The notes below the pieces were generated by a model that was given only the letters and a program-made list of their open reading frames with translations, had not been told where the DNA came from and did not search any database. A program made the position numbers and the translations under genes. A stretch of 48,796 bases of DNA from Alphaproteobacteria bacterium (GTDB lineage Bacteria > Pseudomonadota > Alphaproteobacteria > Rhizobiales > Hyphomicrobiaceae), in contig JAHJQI010000042.1 in assembly GCA_018819265.1 (NCBI GenBank), positions 1 to 48,796 on the forward strand, in the 5' to 3' direction. Positions 9,630 to 19,229 of the stretch are shown piece by piece; positions within the stretch are counted from its first letter, which is position 1; the number at the start of each line of letters is the position of its first letter.

Positions 9630-10175
9630 TCAGCGAAAACGCTCGACCACGTTGCCGCGCTCGCGAATGATTTGACCTCCGACAACCGAGAAGTCGAGGG
9701 TCAGCATCGCAACCCCGCGGCCACGCGGGCGTCGTTTGCCAGATCGCGTATCGAAGAAATACTCAAAAACGACGTCGATGACCTCGTCGGTCTCATCGGA
9801 ACGCACAACGTTGAGCGTCCCTGGGATCAACTCGAATCTGCGCTCGGGCCATCTGCGGTAGTAACGGAGCTGATCGCGGACAATTGCCGCCCGGCTTTGG
9901 CGGCGGCTTCCGAAATAGTCCACCACGGGCGCATAGATGGTTTCCAGCTGCTCTTCCGACAGGTCCACGCCTGCAAGGTAGAAGTTCTCCACGAACCGTT
10001 CGATCGCAGCTCGAAGTTCGACCTCGCTCATATTCGCGATTGATTTTTCCGGCAACGCCTCTTCACCCGATACCGCTGCTTCATTCGGTGCCGAGACAGC
10101 GGGACGCGGCTGCGCGACGACAGCGGCAAGAACCACGGCTGTAGCAAGTATGAGCGAGCTGCAATCGATACGCAT
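9630..10175 (-). CDS. Exported protein of unknown function
   Basis: Protein of 181 residues starting at the ATG preceded by CTGGAG (start MRIDCSSLILATAVVLAAVV). The first 29 residues form a signal peptide with a likely cleavage after VSA. The mature part contains an acidic helix (MSEVELRAAIERFVENFYLAGVDLSEEQLETIYAPVVDYFG) followed by strand-rich sequence ending in GGQIIRERGNVVERFR. The helix-then-sheet pattern resembles NTF2/SnoaL-like folds, but I do not recognise a family. It follows the fasciclin gene on the same strand after about 210 bases. Confidence 0.65.
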   Translation of the reverse strand: MRIDCSSLILATAVVLAAVVAQPRPAVSAPNEAAVSGEEALPEKSIANMSEVELRAAIERFVENFYLAGVDLSEEQLETIYAPVVDYFGSRRQSRAAIVRDQLRYYRRWPERRFELIPGTLNVVRSDETDEVIDVVFEYFFDTRSGKRRPRGRGVAMLTLDFSVVGGQIIRERGNVVERFR

Positions 10176-10384
10176 CGGGTTACTCCAGAATAATTCGAAG
10201 ACCCCTCGGCACCATGGCCACCGGTCCATTTCCTTTGCAGTTGAAATGCCGAACCAGATAATTGGAAAGGGCGGCCGCCGGCCAGGGAAGGGGGGCTAGG
10301 TAACCCCGGCCGGCAGGCCGCACCCTCCCCGCTGGGGACCTGGATGCGGCAGCGCTCACCGTCGCCGGCGACCGCAATTCACGC

Positions 10385-10975
10385 CTATGACTTCGGCAAC
10401 AGCACCGTATCGATGACGTGGATGACGCCGTTCGACTGCTTGACGTCTGCGATGGTTACAGTCGCCACGTTGCCGCTTTCGTCTTTGATTTTCAGCTTGC
10501 CGTCGTCGATCGTGGTCGTCAGCTGGTCGCCCGACACCATCTTGACCGGATGCGCGTTGTCGTCGTCCTTGGTCATCTTCGTGATTGCGGCGCTTGTCGG
10601 TGCTTTTCCGCCGATCACGTGATAGGTCAGGATCTTCTTCAGCTGCTCTTTGTTCTCCGGCTTGAGAAGGTTTTCGACCGTACCCTTCGGCAATTTGTCG
10701 AAAGCGGCGTTGGTCGGCGCGAAGACTGTGAATGGTCCTTCGCCCGACAAGGTATCGACGAGACCGGCAGCCTTGACTGCGGCGACCAGCGTGGTGTGAT
10801 CCTTCGAGTTCATCGCATTCTCGATGATGTTCTTCGAGGCATACATTGGTGCGCCGCCGACCGTGACCGACTTCTCGGCCATTGCCGGCTGAAGTTCGAC
10901 CATCGCGATGGCGGCCGCGCCGCAAAGTGCGACGGCTGCAAGCGAAAGTGCGTTTGTCTTACGATACATGAGCAT
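10385..10975 (-). CDS. Secreted fasciclin (FAS1) domain protein
   Basis: Protein of 196 residues with a signal peptide (ALSLAAVALCGAAAIAMVELQPAMA, cleavage near residue 33) and one FAS1 domain at about 45-195. The conserved FAS1 boxes are visible: FTVFAPTNAAFDKLP (H1) and VIHVIDTVLLP (H2), with the central YHVI. FAS1 proteins act in adhesion or surface interactions; the ligand is unknown. Two ATGs, at 10973-10975 and 10967-10969 on this strand, follow GAGGAG; the second has the better spacing. The gene diverges from an ECF sigma factor/anti-sigma pair, which suggests control by that sigma factor. Confidence 0.9.
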   Translation of the reverse strand: MLMYRKTNALSLAAVALCGAAAIAMVELQPAMAEKSVTVGGAPMYASKNIIENAMNSKDHTTLVAAVKAAGLVDTLSGEGPFTVFAPTNAAFDKLPKGTVENLLKPENKEQLKKILTYHVIGGKAPTSAAITKMTKDDDNAHPVKMVSGDQLTTTIDDGKLKIKDESGNVATVTIADVKQSNGVIHVIDTVLLPKS

Positions 10976-11320
10976 GAAACTCCTCAGGTTATATGCAGCT
11001 CGTTTGAGCTGTCGGAGTTACGCCCGGGCACCGATTGAGTTTCTCGAACAATGGTCACGTTGATGTGAAAAAATTCTCGACATCGAGTGTGATCCGTTTT
11101 CCGAAACAGAGCCTTGGCGCAAGCCGCGCGGCTGGCCGTCTGTTCGCCGTGCCTGGATCGAACCTCGCCACGAGAGAAGTGAACGCGCTCCGGCCATGAA
11201 TCGGTTGTGGGGCCGGACCGGCCTCTGGTAGGTACTCAGTTCCGTTGACGCAGTAGGCCGCCACCACAGCGGTGAATCGGCACCCCGAGAAACACTTTCC
11301 AGGAACACAGGTCTTGGTTG
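10976..11320. other. Divergent promoter region between the fasciclin gene and the ECF sigma gene
   Basis: About 345 bases without a gene. A near-match pair may mark promoters: AATCGGCACCC at 11275-11285 on the plus strand, 36 bases before the sigma start, and AATCGGTGCCC on the minus strand (11026-11036), about 50 bases before the fasciclin start. No clear -35 match accompanies them. Confidence 0.4.
10996..11011. repeat. Hairpin in the fasciclin 5' leader
   Basis: CAGCTC (10996-11001) and GAGCTG (11006-11011) flank a 4-base loop. It lies about 20 bases before the fasciclin start codon, so it is likely in the untranslated leader, where it could affect stability or initiation. Confidence 0.4.
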
Positions 11321-11869
11321 ATGCAATCTACCGCAACACAGCTGTGTGACTGGTTGGCGCTCGCCGCCAATGGTGATCGTGCTGCGTTCTCCAGGCTCTA
11401 TGACGCCAGCGCATCGAAACTCTACGGTGTGATCCTGCGTATAACCAAAGACAGGTCCTGCTCGGACGATCTGCTTCAGGAAGTCTTCATCAAGATTTGG
11501 GAACGGGCTGGCACTTTTGACCGCGATCGCGCTTCACCGATCACCTGGATGGCGACGATCGCAAGAAACAGCGCCGTCGACGAAATTCGTAGACGTTCAC
11601 GCCAGCTCCAGACGACCGAAGCCGACGTCGATGAAGTTCCGGACATGACACCTCGGGCAGACGTGGCAATCGAACAGAAGCAGGCTTGGCGGCGCCTCGA
11701 AAGCTGCCTCGAAACACTCGATTCCGAGCACCGCGATACTGTAAAGCTGGCGTATCTGGAGGGGCTGTCACGCGAAGCGATCTCGGTCCGGCTGGGCATG
11801 CCTGTCGGAACGGTCAAGACGTGGCTGCATCGCAGCCTGAAGCGACTGAAGGAGTGCCTCGTCGAATGA
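11321..11869 (+). CDS. ECF sigma factor, SigK-like
   Basis: RNA polymerase sigma factor of 182 residues with only regions 2 and 4. Region 2 covers about 15-85 (RLYDASASKLYGVILRI, DDLLQEVFIKIWERAGTFD, WMATIARNSAVDEIRRR) and region 4 about 125-178 (LETLDSEHRDTVKLAYLEGLSREAISVRLGMPVGTVKTWLHRSLKRLK). ATG 11321 is used; a TTG directly before it is also in frame. Its stop overlaps the anti-sigma start as ATGA, the usual stoichiometric coupling. The anti-sigma partner and the divergent fasciclin gene resemble the SigK/RskA/MPT70-MPT83 regulon of Mycobacterium tuberculosis; that parallel is inferred from family and gene order. Confidence 0.92.
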   Translation: MQSTATQLCDWLALAANGDRAAFSRLYDASASKLYGVILRITKDRSCSDDLLQEVFIKIWERAGTFDRDRASPITWMATIARNSAVDEIRRRSRQLQTTEADVDEVPDMTPRADVAIEQKQAWRRLESCLETLDSEHRDTVKLAYLEGLSREAISVRLGMPVGTVKTWLHRSLKRLKECLVE

Positions 11870-12582
11870 GCGGCGATGAAGAAAAAGACATGTTGGCCGC
11901 CGAATACGTCGTCGGGACCCTGACGTCCGACGAGCGTCAGGCCGTTGCCGCGCGCCGCTTGCACGACACTGATCTGGACGCCGCGATCATCGCCTGGGAA
12001 GCACGCCTGTCGGCCTGGCTGTCCGATTATCAATCGGTCGCTCCCCCTCCGCATCTGCGCGCCGCAATCAACAATCGCATTGCCCGAACCGACAGCCCCA
12101 CACCGCTCCTGATCGATGAACCCGCAAAACTGCGCCGCTCATTGAACCGTTGGCGCACCGCCGCGGTCGGCGGCTATGCGCTCGCAGCGAGCCTGGGTGC
12201 GTTCTTGGTGTTTCGGCAAGCCCCGGTCGCTCCGTCTGCAGAGCGGTTCGTCGCCGTGTTCCAAAGCAACGATGAACAGCCGGTATTCGTCATGTCGATT
12301 GATTTGAAGTCCCGCCAGATCGTCGTGCGGCCGGTCACGGCAAGACCCACACCGGGCAAAACCTATCAGTTGTGGATTGCATCGGACCGTCTGGGAGACA
12401 AGCCCCGGTCGCTCGGGCTGCTCGACGACCCCTCGCAACCGACCCGCAAAACTCTTCCCTACGATCCAGACCTCCTTCAGGAGGCAACCTTCGGCATCAG
12501 CGTCGAACCCGAAGGTGGTTCCCCGACCGGAACGCCGACTGGACAGGCCATTCATGGCCGCCTGATTCCGACAAAGCTCTGA
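11866..12582 (+). CDS. RskA-like anti-sigma factor
   Basis: Transmembrane anti-sigma factor of 238 residues. The N-terminal cytoplasmic part (about 1-80: MSGDEEKDMLAAEYVVGTLTSDER...) should bind the sigma factor encoded just upstream. It lacks the HxxxCxxC zinc motif of the ZAS class. One hydrophobic segment lies at about 102-118 (AVGGYALAASLGAFLVF). The extracytoplasmic RskA C-terminal domain at about 130-238 includes GKTYQLWIASD and a GQAIHGRLIPTKL end. In mycobacteria RskA is cut by regulated proteolysis to release SigK; whether this happens here is not visible. Confidence 0.88.
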   Translation: MSGDEEKDMLAAEYVVGTLTSDERQAVAARRLHDTDLDAAIIAWEARLSAWLSDYQSVAPPPHLRAAINNRIARTDSPTPLLIDEPAKLRRSLNRWRTAAVGGYALAASLGAFLVFRQAPVAPSAERFVAVFQSNDEQPVFVMSIDLKSRQIVVRPVTARPTPGKTYQLWIASDRLGDKPRSLGLLDDPSQPTRKTLPYDPDLLQEATFGISVEPEGGSPTGTPTGQAIHGRLIPTKL

Positions 12583-15150
<2,568 letters not shown>

Positions 15151-15491
15151 GACTAAGCCTTCGGGCTGATCCCGATCCAGGGATGGTTGACCGGGGCTGA
15201 GCCTCACGTCTGTTGGAGGTTCGGTCCCGGATCGAATATCGAAGCATGCGAACAGGGCGGCGTTTGGAGAATTCTCAAGCGCCGCCCTTCAACCATCACG
15301 TCAAAATCTGCCCGTCGCTGACGAACTGTTGTCGTCAGTGGCCTGGGTATCGCCGCCGATGCCCGACAACGAAGCGGGCGCCGTTCATGCTGCGCGCCTG
15401 CGTCGCTTGACACCGTCCCTTCCGCTCGCTCTAACAGCCTGAAACTATTTCAACTCCGGTACCGCCGAGGCACCCAGAGGCCTGCAGAGAT
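15151..15491. other. Intergenic region between katG and accA
   Basis: About 340 bases with no supportable gene. It holds the strong hairpin at 15253-15287 listed separately; the 200 bases after it should carry the accA promoter, which I cannot pinpoint. Confidence 0.5.
15253..15287 (+). terminator. Long near-perfect hairpin after katG (possible terminator)
   Basis: AGGGCGGCG (15253-15261) pairs with CGCCGCCCT (15279-15287), and the interior GAGAATTCTC is itself palindromic, so nearly all 35 bases can fold into one stem. It is followed by TTCAACC rather than a run of T, so intrinsic termination is plausible but not assured. Confidence 0.5.
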
Positions 15492-16499
15492 ATGGCAAGC
15501 ATCGACGAAATTTCGGACGATCTCCCCGTTGAGCGCAGCCCCTCGCTGCGCACCTATCTTGACTTTGAGAAGCCGATCGCGGAACTCGAAAGCAAGGTCA
15601 ACGAGATGCGCGCTCTGATCGATGAGGACACCGAGAAAAGCCTCACGGGCGAGATCAAGAAGCTCGAGGAGAAGGCCCGCGCGGCGCTGTCCGAAACCTA
15701 TTCAAAGCTGACCCCGTGGCAGAAGACCCAGGTTGCCCGGCACCCAGAGCGGCCCCACTGCCTCGATTATATCGAGCGGCTGTTCAAGGACTTCACGCCG
15801 CTGTCGGGTGACCGATACTTCGCCGATGACCCGGCGATAGTCGGCGGTCCGGCAACCTTCCGCGGTCGCTCGGTCATGGTAATCGGCCACGAAAAGGGCT
15901 CCAACACCGAAAGCCGCATCAAGCACAACTTCGGCATGGCCATGCCCGAAGGCTACCGCAAAGCCGTCCGCCTGATGCAAATGGCCGACCGCTTCGGACT
16001 GCCGGTGATCACGCTGGTCGACACCGCGGGTGCCTATCCCGGCATCGATGCCGAGGAACGTGGCCAGGCCGAAGCCATCGCCCGCTCGACCGATTGCTGC
16101 CTCGGCCTCGGCGTGCCGATCATTGCCGTCATCATCGGCGAGGGCGGGTCTGGCGGCGCCGTCGCCATCGCAACAGCAAACCGCATCCTTATGCTCGAAC
16201 ACGCCATTTATTCGGTGATCTCGCCGGAAGGCGCTGCCTCAATCATCTGGCGCGACTCCGCCAAAAAGGAGGAAGCCGCCACCGCCATGAAGATCACCGC
16301 CCAGGACCTCGAGGAGCTGGGCGTCATTGACGGCATCGTTTCCGAGCCGGTAGGCGGCGCACACCGCGACCCGAAGAGCGCCATGGACGCCCTCGGCACC
16401 GCGGTCGCCCTGGCGCTCGCCGAATACGACTCCATGCCACCGGAACGCGTCCGCCGCCAACGCCACGACCGCTTTCTGCAGATGGGCCGCAACCTCTAG
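15492..16499 (+). CDS. accA: Acetyl-CoA carboxylase carboxyltransferase subunit alpha
   Basis: Alpha subunit of the carboxyltransferase that makes malonyl-CoA for fatty acid synthesis, paired with AccD elsewhere. It has 335 residues. The acyl-CoA-binding core is visible: SDCLGL-like [28 protein letters not shown] at about 198-225, [17 protein letters not shown] at about 176-192, and the [17 protein letters not shown] segment. The family N-terminus ([17 protein letters not shown]) begins at residue 20. The first 19 residues are an extension, and no nearer ATG exists in frame, so ATG 15492 after GAGAT is kept. Confidence 0.95.
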   Translation: MASIDEISDDLPVERSPSLRTYLDFEKPIAELESKVNEMRALIDEDTEKSLTGEIKKLEEKARAALSETYSKLTPWQKTQVARHPERPHCLDYIERLFKDFTPLSGDRYFADDPAIVGGPATFRGRSVMVIGHEKGSNTESRIKHNFGMAMPEGYRKAVRLMQMADRFGLPVITLVDTAGAYPGIDAEERGQAEAIARSTDCCLGLGVPIIAVIIGEGGSGGAVAIATANRILMLEHAIYSVISPEGAASIIWRDSAKKEEAATAMKITAQDLEELGVIDGIVSEPVGGAHRDPKSAMDALGTAVALALAEYDSMPPERVRRQRHDRFLQMGRNL

Positions 16500-16892
16500 T
16501 TTTCTCGATTTGACGCTTGCAAACCAACTGTCAGTGTCGAAAACCCGTGTTGCCGGCACATGCCCGACACCCGTGCCGGACATGGATAAGTCGGTCATGC
16601 AGTCGCCCACGACACCCACAACCAAGCCGGCGACACAGCGCCGCGACAGTCGGATCTGACCGTCGGCCCGCCCGGCGACGTCAGTTCTCAGACTTTTTCC
16701 GCTTTTGTTTCAATCTCTTGGAGCAAAAACACGCCTTCGGAATGCCGCGACAACGCCGCATTCGACTGACAGATTGCGAATCAGGGAAAAAGTTGATTGC
16801 TAAGACCATCGCCAACTCTTTTTTCAGATGTTAACGTGCTGTTAACGATGCTGATTCGAATGTGGTTGGCGTTCGTTAAGGGGCACTACGTT
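16500..16892. other. Intergenic region between accA and the first L,D-transpeptidase-like gene
   Basis: About 390 bases. An open frame at 16517-16834 has no recognisable product and is not called. The last 60 bases hold a perfect CtrA-type box (listed separately). Confidence 0.5.
16831..16846 (+). promoter_or_regulatory. CtrA-type binding site TTAA-N7-TTAAC
   Basis: The sequence reads TTAACGTGCTGTTAAC, a perfect match to the full CtrA box known from Caulobacter and other alphaproteobacteria. It ends 46 bases before the start codon of the first YkuD gene, a normal position for promoter control by the cell-cycle regulator. The match is direct; binding is inferred. Confidence 0.6.
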
Positions 16893-17888
16893 ATGAGTTC
16901 GGTCCGTTTGGGACATCGAAGCCTGTCAGGCTTTCGCGTCATCCTGCTCGGCATTGCTGCGGCGATGCTCGTGGCCGCTTGTGCTGGCGCACCTCAACTT
17001 CCACCCGCCGAACAGCCGCTTTCCAAGGAAGCCTTGATGCTGCTTGGCCGCAAGGGCATGCAGCCCGGCGCGCCGATGTTCGTGCGCATTTTCAAGGAAG
17101 AATCCGAACTTGAGGTCTGGAAGGCGCGCGACGACGGCCGCTTCTACCACTACAAGACCTACCCGATCTGCAATTGGTCCGGCGACCTCGGCCCCAAGGT
17201 GCAGCAGGGCGACAAGCAGGCTCCCGAAGGCTTCTACACGATCGCCAAGCACCAGTTGAACCCGAACTCTTCGTTCCACATCGCATTCAATCTCGGTTAC
17301 CCCAACGACTACGACAAATCGCTCAACCGCACCGGCGATTTCCTCATGGTGCACGGCAAATGCCGCTCGGCGGGTTGCTACGCGATGACCGATGCGCTGA
17401 TCGAGGAAATCTACGCCCTCGCCCGCGAATCGTTCCGCAACGGTCAGGAAGACTTCCAGGTTCACGCCTTCCCGTTCCGCATGACGGAGGCCAATCTGGA
17501 GCGGCACAAGAAGAACCAGTGGTATGGCTTCTGGAAGACGCTGAAGGAAGGCTACGATCACTTCGAGGCGCACCGCATTCCACCGAACGTCGTGGTCTGC
17601 CAGCGCAAGTACATCGTCAACGTGGCCTGGCCGTCGAACAAGTCTCTTGATCCCAACGGGTACTGCCCGCGCTTCACGAAGCCAAGCATCGAACCCTTCG
17701 TGCCGCGCCCATCGGAAGAACAGATCGCCTTCGAAACGATCAAGGCTCCTGGACCGAAGATGCGCACAGTCGCGAGCAACGGTGTCCAGACGCTGGTGCC
17801 CTACGGCCTGGGCATGAACCAGAGCGCGCTCGAACCATCGACGTCGACCGCGACCTCCACCAATCCCCTCGCGTCATTGGGCTTCTGA
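16893..17888 (+). CDS. YafK/DpaA-type YkuD-domain lipoprotein (L,D-transpeptidase family), copy 1
   Basis: Envelope enzyme of the L,D-transpeptidase fold, 331 residues from ATG 16893 (AAGGGG nine bases upstream). The N-terminus is a lipoprotein signal, AAAMLVAACAG, with the lipobox Cys near residue 31. The catalytic block FLMVHGKCRSAGCYAMTDALIEEIYALA places the nucleophile at Cys162. The SxGCxAMTD pattern is that of E. coli YafK (DpaA/LdtF), which hydrolyses the peptidoglycan-lipoprotein link, rather than that of classical cross-linking enzymes. The substrate here is uncertain. It is the first of three related consecutive genes and has a CtrA box upstream. Confidence 0.88.
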   Translation: MSSVRLGHRSLSGFRVILLGIAAAMLVAACAGAPQLPPAEQPLSKEALMLLGRKGMQPGAPMFVRIFKEESELEVWKARDDGRFYHYKTYPICNWSGDLGPKVQQGDKQAPEGFYTIAKHQLNPNSSFHIAFNLGYPNDYDKSLNRTGDFLMVHGKCRSAGCYAMTDALIEEIYALARESFRNGQEDFQVHAFPFRMTEANLERHKKNQWYGFWKTLKEGYDHFEAHRIPPNVVVCQRKYIVNVAWPSNKSLDPNGYCPRFTKPSIEPFVPRPSEEQIAFETIKAPGPKMRTVASNGVQTLVPYGLGMNQSALEPSTSTATSTNPLASLGF

Positions 17889-17951
17889 GCCGACTGACAA
17901 CGCCCAAAACCTGACGCGTTTGCAGGCTGCAATGACCGACACGCGCTTGCG

Positions 17952-18083
17952 CAGTGTTGGCAAACAAAGAGCCCGACACGCGCTTGCATCTGACACGAAC
18001 ATGAGAAGTGTCAAGCAAGGCAGTGTTGGCAAACAAAGAGCCCAACACGCGCTTGCACCTGACACGAACCTAAGAAGTGTCGA
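17952..18083 (+). repeat. Two tandem 69-bp direct repeats with internal hairpins
   Basis: Unit 1 starts at 17952 and unit 2 at 18021, both opening with CAGTGTTGGCAAACAAAGAG and differing at only a few positions through AGAAGTGTC. Each contains an inverted pair GACAC...GTGTC. A partial third copy of the core (CGACACGCGCTTG at 17938-17950) precedes them and can itself pair as ACACGCGC-TT-GCGCAGTGT. The array fills the gap between the first and second YkuD genes. Confidence 0.75.
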
Positions 18084-18124
18084 ATGAAGCGATGTGTGCG
18101 ACCACATCCGCGGCGGAAGGCGAT

Positions 18125-19036
18125 ATGGCGGCCAATCAGTTCAGGCAACGCGCAGCAGGGGTGCTGTCCACGGTAACGCTGACAATGGTCGCCGTCGCCA
18201 TGCTGGTCGGCGCCGCCCTCGTGGAATCGAAACTCGAAGCGCTTCTCGGCAACCGTATCGGCGGCTTCATTGCCAGCGACGACAACCGTGCGATTGCCTT
18301 CCAGCGCATCTGGCGCTCGACATACTGGGCATTTGGCTGGACGCTTCCCGGCACGCCCGACCTCGACGGCCTCGACTCCCGCCTTGAGGCTGCCGGCCTC
18401 AAGCTCGGCTCGCCGGTCCTGGTGCGCATTTTCAAGCGCGAGTTCGAGCTTGAAATCTGGCTGCAGAAGAATGGCCGTTTCGAGCGCTTTGCGACCTACC
18501 CGATCTGCCGCTATTCCGGCCGCCTCGGCCCCAAGCTGAAGCAGGGCGACCACCAGTCTCCGGAAGGCATCTATACCGTCAGCGCCGGCCAGCTCAATCC
18601 CGCCAGCCGCTGGCACCGCTCCTTCAACCTGGGCTATCCGAACCTCTACGACCGCAGCCACGGCCGCACCGGCAGCTATCTGATGGTCCACGGCGGCTGC
18701 TCTTCCGTCGGCTGCTATGCCATGACCAACGCCGTCGTCGACGAAATCTGGCGCATCGTCACCGCGGCGCTGAATGGCGGCCAGAAGCGCTTCCAGGTCC
18801 AGGCCATGCCGTTTCGCCTGACCGACGCCAATCTCGCCCAGCGCAAGGATCACCCCCTCCACGCTTTCTGGACGCAACTTAAGACGGTCCATGATCTGTT
18901 CGAGAACAGCGGAATTCCCCCGCACGTCGACATCTGCGGCCAGCGCTATGCTGTCTCCCCCGGGTCCGCTGGAAATGACGGCAGCCGAAGCCTGACGCGC
19001 AGCTGCAAGTCCTCGAATTCTGTTGCGACAAATTGA
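18125..19036 (+). CDS. YafK/DpaA-type YkuD-domain protein, copy 2
   Basis: Protein of 303 residues from ATG 18125 (GGAAG just upstream); the frame is open to GTG 18077. An N-terminal hydrophobic segment at about 12-35 (VLSTVTLTMVAVAMLVGAALV) lacks a lipobox Cys, so it is a membrane anchor or an uncleaved signal, unlike copy 1. The catalytic block is YLMVHGGCSSVGCYAMTN, with the nucleophile at Cys197. Flanking motifs shared with the other copies include LVRIFKREFELEIW, FATYPICRYSGRLGPKLKQGDHQSPEGIYTV and FNLGYPN. The function is expected to be L,D-transpeptidase or endopeptidase chemistry on peptidoglycan in the periplasm. Confidence 0.87.
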   Translation: MAANQFRQRAAGVLSTVTLTMVAVAMLVGAALVESKLEALLGNRIGGFIASDDNRAIAFQRIWRSTYWAFGWTLPGTPDLDGLDSRLEAAGLKLGSPVLVRIFKREFELEIWLQKNGRFERFATYPICRYSGRLGPKLKQGDHQSPEGIYTVSAGQLNPASRWHRSFNLGYPNLYDRSHGRTGSYLMVHGGCSSVGCYAMTNAVVDEIWRIVTAALNGGQKRFQVQAMPFRLTDANLAQRKDHPLHAFWTQLKTVHDLFENSGIPPHVDICGQRYAVSPGSAGNDGSRSLTRSCKSSNSVATN

Positions 19037-19229
19037 CAGGTCTCGCCCCAATCCCCCGCCGAACCGCAAGCGCCAACGGCCGAAGTCGCGAAAGCGGCGT
19101 CGGCCGGACGCCGGCGGGTTACGACGTCCGCTTCAATTTGCTAATCTAAAAGCGGGTTTTGCCGTTTGGTCATCCCCATGCTGTATTAAACTGCAGCACG
19201 CCCACCAAATCGACTCAGGGCCTGGAAGA

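Noticed and set aside
16517..16834. 105-codon frame between accA and the first YkuD gene
   Set aside because: No ribosome-binding site, no family resemblance, Arg-rich composition, and its end overlaps the CtrA box.
17938..18083. CRISPR array
   Set aside because: The 69-bp units are contiguous and nearly identical, without unique spacers, and no cas gene is nearby.
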